Shown one piece after another: positions 34,600 through 43,239 of a DNA stretch of 64,000 bases. Source of the DNA: Streptomyces capillispiralis (GTDB lineage: Bacteria; Actinomycetota; Actinomycetes; Streptomycetales; Streptomycetaceae); contig NZ_VIWV01000001.1 of assembly GCF_007829875.1 (NCBI RefSeq), positions 1,364,001-1,428,000 of the forward strand, written 5' to 3'. Each line of letters starts with the position of its first letter. Position 1 is the stretch's first letter. The translations under genes were made by a program, and so were the position numbers. The notes under the pieces were generated by a model. It saw only the letters and a program-made list of their open reading frames with translations. It made no database searches and was not told the origin of the DNA.

Positions 34600-35613
34600 T
34601 CAGGCGCTGGCCCGGACGGCCAGGCGGGTGGGGAGGACCAGCGGGGTGGGGTCCTGCCCGTTGACGAGCGCGACGAGCATGCGCGCCATCTCCCGTCCGA
34701 GAGCCTCTACAGGCTGATGGACGGTGGTGAGCGGCGGATCGGCGATCTGGGCGACCGTCAGGTCGTCGAAGCCGACCACGGCAACGTCGGCGGGGACCCG
34801 TCGGCCGGCCTCCCGCACGGTGCGCAGCGCTCCCACCGCCATGTTGTCGTTGGCGGCGAACACTCCGTCCACGTCGGGATGTTCCGCCAGTAGCGCCGCC
34901 ATGACGGCGGCTCCGCTGCGCTCCGTGAAGTCCCCCTCCAGCGGCGGGAACGGATCGAGACCGGCGCCCAGCATGGCGTCCCGGTAGCCGCGGTACCGGG
35001 CGCGCCCGGCCTCGGTGTCCAGACGCCCGCAGATCACGGCCACGCGCCTCCGGCCGAGTGAGACCAGATGTTCGGTCGCCTCGCGCGCTCCGCCGACGTT
35101 GTCCACGTCCACGTACCACCGGGGAGCCGGTCCGACCGGGCGCCCGCCGAACACGACGGGCATCTGCGCCTCGTCGGCCATCCGGGTCAGCGGATCGTCC
35201 TCGCGCAGCGCCATCAGCATCACACCGTCCGCACCCCTGGACCGCAGGAGCTCCTCGACCCGCTTGCGGCCCCGGTCGGAAGCGGCCAGGCACAGCATCA
35301 GATGCAGGTCCGCCTCGTCCAGGGCGGCCGACGCCCCCACGATCACCCGAGCGAAGAACGGATCGGCGAAGATCGACGGATCCTCTCCCGAGACGACCAG
35401 GGCGGCCGCTCCCGTCTGACGGGTGGCCAGCGCGCGAGCGGTCGGATTGGGTACGTAACCGAGTTGCCGCACGGCCCGTTCGACAGCCTCGCGCTTGGCG
35501 CGGCTGACGTGCGGGGCGTTGTTGAGGGCGCGGGAGGCAACGGAGCGGGAAACACCGGCGCGTTCGGCCACCTCGTCGAGCGTCGGATGCCGACGCGGCG
35601 CTGCTTCTGCCAT
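34600..35613 (-). CDS. LacI family transcriptional regulator
   Basis: This 337-residue repressor has an N-terminal LacI helix-turn-helix (TLDEVAERAGVSRSVASRALNNAPHVS, with hinge AVRQLGYVPNPTARAL) and a periplasmic-binding-protein-like sensor domain (about 65-330). It is divergently transcribed from the GH6 cellulase gene and lies downstream of the alpha-galactosidase promoter, so it is a candidate regulator of both. Its recognition helix (SRSVASRAL) differs somewhat from the usual SxxTVSRAL. It is shorter than, and not obviously, CebR, which normally sits at the ceb transporter operon. The inducer is unknown, probably an oligosaccharide. Confidence 0.9.
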   Translation of the reverse strand: MAEAAPRRHPTLDEVAERAGVSRSVASRALNNAPHVSRAKREAVERAVRQLGYVPNPTARALATRQTGAAALVVSGEDPSIFADPFFARVIVGASAALDEADLHLMLCLAASDRGRKRVEELLRSRGADGVMLMALREDDPLTRMADEAQMPVVFGGRPVGPAPRWYVDVDNVGGAREATEHLVSLGRRRVAVICGRLDTEAGRARYRGYRDAMLGAGLDPFPPLEGDFTERSGAAVMAALLAEHPDVDGVFAANDNMAVGALRTVREAGRRVPADVAVVGFDDLTVAQIADPPLTTVHQPVEALGREMARMLVALVNGQDPTPLVLPTRLAVRASA

Positions 35614-35660
35614 GGCTCGTGAGTCTTTCACAGGCGGGGAGCACTCAGGGGCACAGAGGA

Positions 35661-35674
35661 TGGGACCGCTTCCA
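35661..35674. promoter_or_regulatory. imperfect CebR/LacI-type operator 1
   Basis: TGGGACCGCTTCCA matches the CebR consensus TGGGAGCGCTCCCA at 12 of 14 positions. It lies 47 bp upstream of the LacI start codon and is identical over 17 bp to the copy at 35760, which suggests a true recurring site and possible autoregulation. Confidence 0.6.
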
Positions 35675-35730
35675 GTGCAGTGGCCCACAGGACCCGCGCC
35701 CCCTGTGAAAGTCGAATGCCGTACCGCCCA

Positions 35731-35760
35731 TTGACAGCTCAACCACCCACCCGGACCATT
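35731..35760 (+). promoter_or_regulatory. GH6 cellulase promoter
   Basis: TTGACA at 35731-35736 is a perfect -35 box; a weak -10 (GACCAT or ACCATT, 35754-35760) follows at 17-18 bp. Transcription would start around 35767, inside the paired operators. Confidence 0.5.
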
Positions 35761-35788
35761 GGGACCGCTTCCAGTGGGAGCGCTCCCA
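35760..35788. promoter_or_regulatory. tandem operators incl. perfect CebR box
   Basis: TGGGACCGCTTCCA (35760-35773) is followed after 1 bp by the perfect palindrome TGGGAGCGCTCCCA (35775-35788). The latter is the CebR/CelR box controlling cellulolytic genes in Streptomyces and Thermobifida. The pair covers the expected transcription start of the GH6 gene, so repression without cello-oligosaccharides is expected. Confidence 0.88.
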
Positions 35789-35819
35789 AAGCGCACCTCC
35801 TCCGAAACGAGGTACTGTC

Positions 35820-36785
35820 TTGAGCCGCAGACTTCGCACCCTGATGGCAGCGCTCTGTGCTCTGCCGCTGGCCTTCGCCGCCGCACCCTCCGCCCACGCG
35901 GCCGACCCCACCACCATGACCAACGGGTTCTACGTGGACCCCGACTCGAGCGCGAGGCGGTGGGCCGCCACCAACCCCGGCGACGGCCGGGCCGCCGCGA
36001 TCAACGCCTCCATCGCCAACACACCGATGGCCCGCTGGTTCGGCTCCTGGAGCGGCACCATCGGCACCGCAACAGGTGCCTACGCCGGAGCGGCGGACCA
36101 GCAGGACAAGCTGCCGATCCTCGTCGCCTACAACATCTACCACCGTGACTACTGCGGCGGGCACTCCGCCGGCGGAGCCTCCTCGCCGTCCGCCTACGCC
36201 AACTGGATCGCTCAGTTCGCCGGAGGCATCGCGGCCCGCCCCGCCGTCGTCATCCTCGAACCGGACTCCCTCGGAGACTACGGCTGCATGACCCAGGCGC
36301 AGATCGACGAACGCGAGGCCATGCTCACCGGTGCCCTCGCCGAGTTCAGCCGCCAGGCCCCCAACACCTGGGTCTACATGGACGCCGGCAACCCACGCTG
36401 GGCCGACGCGGCGACCATGGCCCGGCGTCTCCACGAAGCCGGCCTCCGACAGGCGCACGGCTTCTCGCTCAACGTCTCCAACTACATCACCACCGCCGAG
36501 AACACCGCCTACGGCAACGCCGTCAACAGCGAGCTGGCCGCCCGCTACGGCTACACCAAGCCGTTCGTCGTGGACACCAGCCGCAACGGCAACGGCTCCA
36601 ACGGCCAGTGGTGCAACCCCTCCGGCCGCCGCATCGGCACGCCCACCCAGAAGGGCGGAGGCGCCGAGATGCTCCTGTGGATCAAGACTCCGGGTGAGTC
36701 CGACGGCAACTGCGGTGTCGGAACCGGCTCCACGGCCGGCCAGTTCCTCCCCGAGGTCGCCTACAAGATGATCTACGGCTACTGA
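35820..36785 (+). CDS. secreted GH6 cellulase (endoglucanase/cellobiohydrolase)
   Basis: The 321-residue enzyme is a signal peptide (MSRRLRTLMAALCALPLAFA, cleavage after AHA) plus a single GH6 catalytic domain with no cellulose-binding module. GH6 enzymes cleave beta-1,4-glucan with inversion. The catalytic acid Asp lies in VVILEPDSLGDYGC (about residue 144); DTSRNGNGSNGQWCNP and the WIKTPGESDG loop are also family-typical. The TTG at 35820 is chosen because GAGG lies 7 nt upstream and it provides the basic N-region; the ATG at 35844 would remove it. Short, loop-poor GH6 proteins of this size are usually endoglucanases. Confidence 0.92.
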   Translation: MSRRLRTLMAALCALPLAFAAAPSAHAADPTTMTNGFYVDPDSSARRWAATNPGDGRAAAINASIANTPMARWFGSWSGTIGTATGAYAGAADQQDKLPILVAYNIYHRDYCGGHSAGGASSPSAYANWIAQFAGGIAARPAVVILEPDSLGDYGCMTQAQIDEREAMLTGALAEFSRQAPNTWVYMDAGNPRWADAATMARRLHEAGLRQAHGFSLNVSNYITTAENTAYGNAVNSELAARYGYTKPFVVDTSRNGNGSNGQWCNPSGRRIGTPTQKGGGAEMLLWIKTPGESDGNCGVGTGSTAGQFLPEVAYKMIYGY

Positions 36786-36794
36786 TCCGGGACT

Positions 36795-36838
36795 CCCGCC
36801 GCCCGCACAGGCGACCGACAGTCCGCCGGGGCGGCGGG
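36795..36838 (+). terminator. terminator after GH6 gene
   Basis: CCCGCCGCCC (36795-36804) pairs perfectly with GGGCGGCGGG (36829-36838) just after the cellulase stop. Confidence 0.65.
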
Positions 36839-37306
36839 CACTCCCCCACCACCTCACCGGAGAGCAACGGGGCAACCCCCCGGTCCAGGGATCACCGGGG
36901 ACGAGGTGCACGTTCACGAGGCTGCGGCTCGCAGGAGGTCCCGGTTGAGCACGCCGAGCCGGACCGACGCACGAGGTGGTCCCGACATGTGGAGCTCACA
37001 GAGCCCGATGCAGCCGGGCTCGTGGCAGGACGGTACGCCGACCGGCCGGGCCGGACGACGGTTCCGCCCGGGCGGCCCCTGCGGTCGTCCCGTCCGTTTC
37101 CGGCCGCGTCACCTGCTCTTGACCCGCCGTCGAGGACCGATTCACCCGCTCCGGCGCGCACCCAGGGTCGTGTTCACGCCAAAACGAGCGCCCGGTCGGA
37201 GCCCTTCGTCCGCTCGGCCAGGAACCCCAGGGGCGGGGCGGGGACGGCCCCGTCGTGTTTCGGCCCCCCGTTCGGCGCGACGTTAGTTCGAGGGTCTTCC
37301 TGATCA
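36839..37306. other. intergenic region between GH6 and RHS genes
   Basis: No convincing gene is present. Several short frames are open on both strands, as expected at this GC content, but none shows a ribosome-binding site or a recognisable protein. Fragments such as VELTEPDAAGLVAGRYADR on the plus strand have coding-like composition and could be a decayed gene piece. The RHS gene promoter must lie in the right part. Confidence 0.4.
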
Positions 37307-37351
37307 TGCATCACCGCGACCCCTCTTCACTCCTGACCCACAGGTGATGCA
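37307..37351 (+). promoter_or_regulatory. leader hairpin covering the RHS ribosome-binding site
   Basis: TGCATCACC (37307-37315) is perfectly complementary to GGTGATGCA (37343-37351). The right arm contains the Shine-Dalgarno AGGTGA and ends 2 nt before the GTG start of the RHS gene. In the mRNA this stem would hide the ribosome-binding site. Confidence 0.5.
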
Positions 37352-37353
37352 CT

Positions 37354-40300
37354 GTGCGCACACAAGCGCGAAGACTCGTCACGGCCGTCCTGGCCATGGT
37401 TCTGCTGGCCATGGCCGGCGTCGCCCCTTCCTGGGCGTCGCCCCCGGACCGCCCTGCCGCCGCGGCCCCGGGGGCCGTCACGCAGGCGAAGGCCAGGACG
37501 GCCGCCGACCTGCCCGAGCCCCCCGAGGCGATGACCCTGGCCGAGCGTCGCAGGCAGGTCGGCGAGGACCGGCACGAACGGTCGCCGATGCGTGCCTACT
37601 TGGAGGCGCCGGAGCGCAGGTCCAAGGGCGAGCCGCACCGCCGGCCGGACAGCGACCGCGTCGAACGCGGGCCCGCCGCCGAGTCGAAGGTGTCCCTGCG
37701 GCCCCTCGCGGCGGCGGCCGAGAACCCGACGTGGGTGTCGTCCTGGGCCACCGCGTACCCCGGGATGCTGTCGATCGGCGGGCAGGTGAAGCTGCCCCAG
37801 CGGGGAGACGCGTACACCGGGATGTGGCTGTACGTCCTGGACGAGGGCGGCTCCCCGGTCGTCCAGCAGGAGATCAAGAAGACCACGGACGACCCCAGCG
37901 GTGCCACCCCCGACACCGGCGCCTGGTGCTACGACTGGTGGTCGACCAACTCGTACCCCACCGACCAGTGTTTCTGGTGGGCCGGCAGCGCGCTGGGCGG
38001 CATCCTGGAGGACGGCAAGAAGTACTACGCCTGGGTCTTCCTCAACAGCGCCGACGGGACGTCGAGTCCGGGCGGCACCACCTCGCCGCTGGTGGAGGCG
38101 TTCTACACTCCGGTGATCCCCGGCGCGCAGGCGGGCATCTGCACCTGTTACGCCCAGGCGCACCGCGCCGACCCGGTCAACACGGCCACCGGCATGTTCT
38201 TCGAACAGCTCACCGACGCCTCCCTGGTGGGCCCCGGTGTGCCTCTGGCCCTGGAGCGCACCTACCGCTCCGACTCGGGCGCCGTCGGCCTGCTGGGGCG
38301 CGGCTGGGCGACACCGTTCGACGCGAAGCTGACACTCGCGACGGGGAAGGCGACGTACCGGACGGACGACGGGGCGTCGTTCGTCTTCACCCAGAACAGT
38401 GACGGCACGTACACCGCTCCGGCGGGTTCAGCGGCCAAGCTGGTCAAGGGCACGAGCACCTACACGATCACCACGCCGGACCACACAAGGCGGACGTTCA
38501 ACAGCGGCGGCCAGCTCACATCCGTGGTCGACAGAGCCGGCAAGGGGCTGAGCCTGACGTACGCGTCCGGCACGCTCGCCTCCGTCAAGGACGCCGCCGG
38601 GCGCACCACCACCTTCACGCCCGGTGCCGACGGACTGCTGTCCAAGGTGGGCCTGCCCGACGGCACATCGGTCTCGTACGGCTACACCGGCGGTCTGCTG
38701 ACCTCGGTGACCGACCCGGCCGGACGGACGTCGTCGTACGCCTACGACACGAACAAGCGACTGTCGTCCTACACGGACCCGGCGGGCGGCAAGGTCACCA
38801 ACGTCTACGACACCGCGGGCCGTATCAAGTTGCAGACGGACCAGAACGACAAGACCACGACGTTCACCTGGGACGGCAGGAGCGAGTCGCACACCACAGC
38901 ACCGGACGGCGGTGTGTGGACCGACGTGTACGCCGGCAACGTCCTGATGGAGACCATCGACCCGTACGGCAAGAGCATCGCCTACGACTACGACCGTCAC
39001 CTGCGCCCCGTCGCCATCACCGACCAGCGCGGCAACACCACGGAGATGACGTACGACAGCGCCGGGCGGATGCTCACCCGCAGCGCCCCGTCCGCGCTCG
39101 GGTACGTGGAGAGCTGGACCTACGACGGTGCGGGCAACATCACCAGTCACACCGACGGCCGCAAGAACAAGACGACGTACACCTACGACACGTCGAACCA
39201 GCTGACGTCCACCACGGACCCGTTGGGCGGCAGGACCGCCTACACGTACACCGCGCTCGGTTCGCTGGAGACCGTGACGACGCCGCGCGGCAAGGTCACC
39301 ACCTACGGCTACGACGCGGCCGGCAACCGGACCTCGGTCACCACGCCGCTGGGTGAGCAGACGACGTTCACCTACGACAAGGCCGGCCGGGTCCTGACGA
39401 AGACGGACCCGCGCGGCAACGTCTCCGGCGCCGACCCGGCCGCCCACACCACGACGTACGCCTACGACGGCCGCGGACTGCTCAGTTCGGCCACCGATCC
39501 GCTGGGCCGCACCACGGCCTACGCGTACAACGGCGCCGAACAGTTGACGTCGGCCAAGAACCCGGCGGGCGACACCACCACGTTCGCCTACGACGACGCC
39601 GGGCACCCGACCCGGACCACCGACCCGGCCGGCCACTCCGTCACCCGCACCTACGACGCGAGTGGACGCCTGACCTCCGAGACCGATGCGACGGGCGGCA
39701 GGACCACCTACGCCTATGACAAGGTGGGCCGCCTGCTGAGCAGCGTCTCGCCGCGCGGCAACGTCTCCGGCGCCGATCCGGCCGCCCACACCACGAGTTA
39801 CGCCTACGACGCGGCAGGCAACACCACGAAGGTCACCGGCCCGACCGGCGCGTCCACCAGCACGACCTACGACGCGATCAACCGGCCCCTCGTGGTCACC
39901 GACCCGCTGGGTCACACCACCGGCTACACCTACGACGCCAACGACAATGTCACCAAGGTCACCGACGCCGCGGGTGAGACAGTCACCTCCGTCCACGACA
40001 AGAACAACCGGCTGACCAGCAGCACCAATCAGCTGGGCAAGACCACGACCTACGCCTACGACGCCGACGGCAACCTGCTCAGCCGCACCTCCCCGCTCGG
40101 CCACAAGGCGAGCTGGACGTACGACGCCGACGGCCGCCAGGCCACCGCGGTCGACCCGCGCGGCAACGCCACCGGCGCCGACCCCGCCCCGTACACGACC
40201 ACCTACGGCTACGACCCGGCCGGCAACCCCACCACGGTCACCGACCCGCTGGGCGGTGTGACCACCACCGCCTACGACGCGGTGAACAACGTCGTCAAGC

Positions 40301-42699
40301 GGACGGACGCCGACAAGCGCGCCACCGTCTACGGCTACGACACGCTGGACCGGCTGACCGAGGTCACCGCTCCGGACGGGGCGGTCACCACGTACGGCCA
40401 CGACTCGGCCGGCAACGTCACCGAGCGCACCGACGCCAACGGGCACGTCACCGCGTACGGCTACGACGCGGCCCGCCGCCTCACCTCGGTCACCGACCCG
40501 CTGAAGCGGCAGACCACCTACGCCTACGACGCCGCCGGCAGCCTCACGAAGAAGACCACGCCCCGCGGATCCACCGGCTACACGTATGACCCGCGCGGTC
40601 TGCTCACCAAGGTCGACTACTCGGACGCCACCCCCGACGCGACGTTCGGCTACAACGACGCCGGCCGCATGACGGCCCGCGCCAACTCCAGGATCTCCGA
40701 GGACTTCGTCTACGACGCGGTCGGCAACCTCACCAAGACCCGCGGCTTCGCCTACACCTACGACGCCGCCGGACAGATGCTCACCCGCAAGTACTCCGAC
40801 GGCAACACGACCACCTACACCTACGACAACGACGGCCGCACCGCCACGATGCTGGCCGACGGCAGGACCACCACGTACACCTGGGACCCGGCCGGCAACC
40901 TCACCAGGTCCGCGCTGCCCAACACCGAGACCGAGGACCGCGCCTACGACCGGGCGGGCCGGGTCACCGCGGTGACCGCCACCAAGGCGGGCGCCACGGT
41001 CACGAAGACCGCCCTCACCCTCTCCCCCGCGGGCCTGCCCACCCACGTCGACGTCACCCGCGCGAGCGTCGGCACCGGCGGCTACGACCTGACCTACGAC
41101 ACGGCCGGCCGCCTCACCTCCGGCTGCTTCCCCCAGCCCTGGGTCGCCGGCTGCGCCGCGAGCCGCACCACGTCCTACACCTACGACAAGGTCGGCAACC
41201 GCCTGACCTCCACCCTCGGCACCACCTCCACCAGCTACGCCTACGACGCGGCCGACCAGCTCACCTCCACCACCACCGGCACCACGACCACCGCCTACGA
41301 CTACGACGCCGAAGGCAACCAGACCAAGAAGGGCGCCGACACCTACGCCTACGACCTGGCCGGGCAGATCTCCGCCGCCACCGTCGCGGGCGCCGCCTAC
41401 ACCTACGACCACGACGCCAGCGGCAACCAGGTCGCCACCCTCAAGGACGGCACGGTCACCCACCGCACCCAGTGGGACCCCAACGCCCCGCTGCCGATCC
41501 TGGCCACCGAATACGACAGCGCCTGGACCATCAAGCAGTCCTTCCGCTACGACCCCCTCGGCCAGCCCACCTCCGTCAAGACCGGCACGGGTGCGCTCTT
41601 CTACTACCACCACGACACCCAGGGCTCACCGGTCGACGTCACGGGCAGCACCGGCACCCTCCACCAGCGGTGGGCCTACGACCCGTTCGGCACCCGGGTC
41701 CTGGGCACCACCACCGGCGGCGCCCCCGCCAGCCCGCCCTCCTACACCGGCGCCCGCTACGAGACCACCACCGGCCACCTCGACCTCCACGCCCGCCAGT
41801 ACGACACCACCACCGGCCGCTTCACCCGCTCCGACCCCGCCACCCGCGCCCGGACGACCCCGTACCTCTCGCCCTACGCCTACGCCGACAACGTCCCCAC
41901 CCTGCTCACCGACCCCAGCGGCCTGACCCCCGACGACCCGAACAACGACCGCGTCGACAGCCTCGGCGAGGCAGCGGGCATCTTCGGGGACGCCTTCGTC
42001 GACGTCTTCAAGTCGCCCTTCGTGCTCGCCGGGGACCTGCACGACGCATTCACCGGCGAGAACGGCGGAGCCGGCGCCTTCGTCGACAAGTACCTCCCCG
42101 TCCGCCCCGCCTACCGCCTCTACCGCGCCGAATACATGCTCCGCCAGCAGGGCTGCGACGCCCTCGCCGACCTGTACGCCGAAGCCGCCGAGGAACTCAC
42201 CCAGCAGGTGGTCCTCGTCGGGGTCGGCGGCCTGACCGGGTGGCGCAAGGCCGCAGCGTCTCCTCACGGTGCGGCCGGAGCGACCGTAATGGGAGTTCCG
42301 CCTGCCGCGTCATTCACCTGGGCCGGCGGAAGTGTCCGCTACACGAGGACCGCCACAGCGATCGGCGACGACGCGAACACGATCCAGAATCTGTTGCGAT
42401 CGAAGGGAAATTACGGGCATGACGTCATAGTTCACGGAAACGAGCAGGGAGAATTCATCGTCGACGGCAAGATAACGCACCCCCAGCAAATCGCTGATCT
42501 GGTCAGGGAGAATCCGTACTACGACGGCGGTCCCATCCAGCTGGTGACCTGCCACGGCGCATGCAAGGCCGCGGACGAACTTTCCGACGCGCTCGGTGGC
42601 GTGGAAGTGAGGAACGCGAGCGGTCATCAGGTGGACCTCGATCCACGCACCGGCAAGGTCCGTGAATGGCCTGAGGGCAGCCTGGGCGACCCGAGGTGA
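37354..42699 (+). CDS. secreted RHS-repeat polymorphic toxin
   Basis: The 1781-residue protein begins with a signal peptide (RRLVTAVLAMVLLAMAGVAPSWA). An N-terminal domain to about residue 270 precedes DUF6531-like sequence (ADPVNTATGMFFEQLTDASL). About 1,150 residues of RHS/YD repeats (units like TYDAAGNxT, YAYDxxGRLTSxTDPLG) follow, then the RHS core boundary (DPFGTRVLGTTTG...LHARQYDTTTGRFTRSDP) near 1480-1510. The variable C-terminal tip (about 1640-1781) carries VIVHGNEQGEF and LVTCHGACKAADELSDALGG, a His/Cys pair like that of clan CD cysteine peptidases; this fold assignment is tentative. Codon choice becomes less GC-biased in the tip. GTG at 37354 provides the signal peptide. An immunity candidate follows. 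Confidence 0.9.
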   Translation: MRTQARRLVTAVLAMVLLAMAGVAPSWASPPDRPAAAAPGAVTQAKARTAADLPEPPEAMTLAERRRQVGEDRHERSPMRAYLEAPERRSKGEPHRRPDSDRVERGPAAESKVSLRPLAAAAENPTWVSSWATAYPGMLSIGGQVKLPQRGDAYTGMWLYVLDEGGSPVVQQEIKKTTDDPSGATPDTGAWCYDWWSTNSYPTDQCFWWAGSALGGILEDGKKYYAWVFLNSADGTSSPGGTTSPLVEAFYTPVIPGAQAGICTCYAQAHRADPVNTATGMFFEQLTDASLVGPGVPLALERTYRSDSGAVGLLGRGWATPFDAKLTLATGKATYRTDDGASFVFTQNSDGTYTAPAGSAAKLVKGTSTYTITTPDHTRRTFNSGGQLTSVVDRAGKGLSLTYASGTLASVKDAAGRTTTFTPGADGLLSKVGLPDGTSVSYGYTGGLLTSVTDPAGRTSSYAYDTNKRLSSYTDPAGGKVTNVYDTAGRIKLQTDQNDKTTTFTWDGRSESHTTAPDGGVWTDVYAGNVLMETIDPYGKSIAYDYDRHLRPVAITDQRGNTTEMTYDSAGRMLTRSAPSALGYVESWTYDGAGNITSHTDGRKNKTTYTYDTSNQLTSTTDPLGGRTAYTYTALGSLETVTTPRGKVTTYGYDAAGNRTSVTTPLGEQTTFTYDKAGRVLTKTDPRGNVSGADPAAHTTTYAYDGRGLLSSATDPLGRTTAYAYNGAEQLTSAKNPAGDTTTFAYDDAGHPTRTTDPAGHSVTRTYDASGRLTSETDATGGRTTYAYDKVGRLLSSVSPRGNVSGADPAAHTTSYAYDAAGNTTKVTGPTGASTSTTYDAINRPLVVTDPLGHTTGYTYDANDNVTKVTDAAGETVTSVHDKNNRLTSSTNQLGKTTTYAYDADGNLLSRTSPLGHKASWTYDADGRQATAVDPRGNATGADPAPYTTTYGYDPAGNPTTVTDPLGGVTTTAYDAVNNVVKRTDADKRATVYGYDTLDRLTEVTAPDGAVTTYGHDSAGNVTERTDANGHVTAYGYDAARRLTSVTDPLKRQTTYAYDAAGSLTKKTTPRGSTGYTYDPRGLLTKVDYSDATPDATFGYNDAGRMTARANSRISEDFVYDAVGNLTKTRGFAYTYDAAGQMLTRKYSDGNTTTYTYDNDGRTATMLADGRTTTYTWDPAGNLTRSALPNTETEDRAYDRAGRVTAVTATKAGATVTKTALTLSPAGLPTHVDVTRASVGTGGYDLTYDTAGRLTSGCFPQPWVAGCAASRTTSYTYDKVGNRLTSTLGTTSTSYAYDAADQLTSTTTGTTTTAYDYDAEGNQTKKGADTYAYDLAGQISAATVAGAAYTYDHDASGNQVATLKDGTVTHRTQWDPNAPLPILATEYDSAWTIKQSFRYDPLGQPTSVKTGTGALFYYHHDTQGSPVDVTGSTGTLHQRWAYDPFGTRVLGTTTGGAPASPPSYTGARYETTTGHLDLHARQYDTTTGRFTRSDPATRARTTPYLSPYAYADNVPTLLTDPSGLTPDDPNNDRVDSLGEAAGIFGDAFVDVFKSPFVLAGDLHDAFTGENGGAGAFVDKYLPVRPAYRLYRAEYMLRQQGCDALADLYAEAAEELTQQVVLVGVGGLTGWRKAAASPHGAAGATVMGVPPAASFTWAGGSVRYTRTATAIGDDANTIQNLLRSKGNYGHDVIVHGNEQGEFIVDGKITHPQQIADLVRENPYYDGGPIQLVTCHGACKAADELSDALGGVEVRNASGHQVDLDPRTGKVREWPEGSLGDPR

Positions 42700-42730
42700 A
42701 CCGGCCCGGAACAGCCCGGCAGTAGCCCGG

Positions 42731-42766
42731 CGGGGGCGCCCGGAACCGCGTTCTCGGGCGCCCCCG
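42731..42766 (+). terminator. terminator between RHS toxin and immunity gene
   Basis: CGGGGGCGCCCG (42731-42742) and CGGGCGCCCCCG (42755-42766) form a perfect 12-bp GC stem 31 bp after the toxin stop. A -10-like TAGCGT follows at 42774-42779, in position to start a separate immunity transcript. Confidence 0.75.
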
Positions 42767-42824
42767 CGTGCGCTAGCGTGACCACATCCCCCGCCGCCAA
42801 CAGTCCGACCCAGGAGGACATCGC

Positions 42825-43229
42825 ATGCGTCAAGTCACCCCCCTCGGCTTGTTCGGCAGCATCTCCGGCCAGTCCCACTTCAGCCGCAACGCGGAGGAGA
42901 TCAAGGCACTCTCCGGTCAGATGCCCCTCCACGAACGCGCACGTGTAGCGGAATATCTGAGAGAGGCACCCGTGATCATCGCTCTCATGGGACACACCGA
43001 GGATGTCGTGGATCAGAAATTCTCGGTCATGGGCGGATCCGCCCTTCACAGTGACGGCACCTATTACTGGCGGCGCGACACAGCCGAGTACGTGGAAACC
43101 TACGGCACGCGCCTTCCTTCCGCGTTCATGGAACACGGCGCGACAACGGATTGGCACGCACCCTCCCTCACCGACGAAGAGATCATGGATATCGACGACT
43201 TTTTCATGTCTCTCCGCACACAGGGCTGA
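42825..43229 (+). CDS. candidate immunity protein for the RHS toxin
   Basis: This 134-residue soluble protein has no signal peptide, as expected for a cytoplasmic antitoxin. Segments include LGLFGSISGQSHFSRNAEEIKALSGQM, REAPVIIALMGHTEDVVDQKFSVMGGSA and HAPSLTDEEIMDIDDFF; no known immunity superfamily is recognised with certainty. A strong AGGAGG precedes the ATG. Codon use is less GC-extreme than in neighbours and similar to the toxin tip, as expected if toxin tip and immunity gene moved together. The immunity role is inferred from position and size. Confidence 0.65.
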   Translation: MRQVTPLGLFGSISGQSHFSRNAEEIKALSGQMPLHERARVAEYLREAPVIIALMGHTEDVVDQKFSVMGGSALHSDGTYYWRRDTAEYVETYGTRLPSAFMEHGATTDWHAPSLTDEEIMDIDDFFMSLRTQG

Positions 43230-43239
43230 GTGTGGTCCG

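Noticed and set aside
36892..37303. Several overlapping ORFs between the GH6 and RHS genes
   Set aside because: None has a start signal or recognisable protein; third-position composition is inconsistent along each frame.
38428..41613. 1061-codon open frame antisense to the RHS gene
   Set aside because: The composition follows from high GC and the periodic YD repeats; it is Gly/Val/Arg-rich, has no recognisable domain, and the plus-strand frame encodes unmistakable RHS repeats with a signal peptide.
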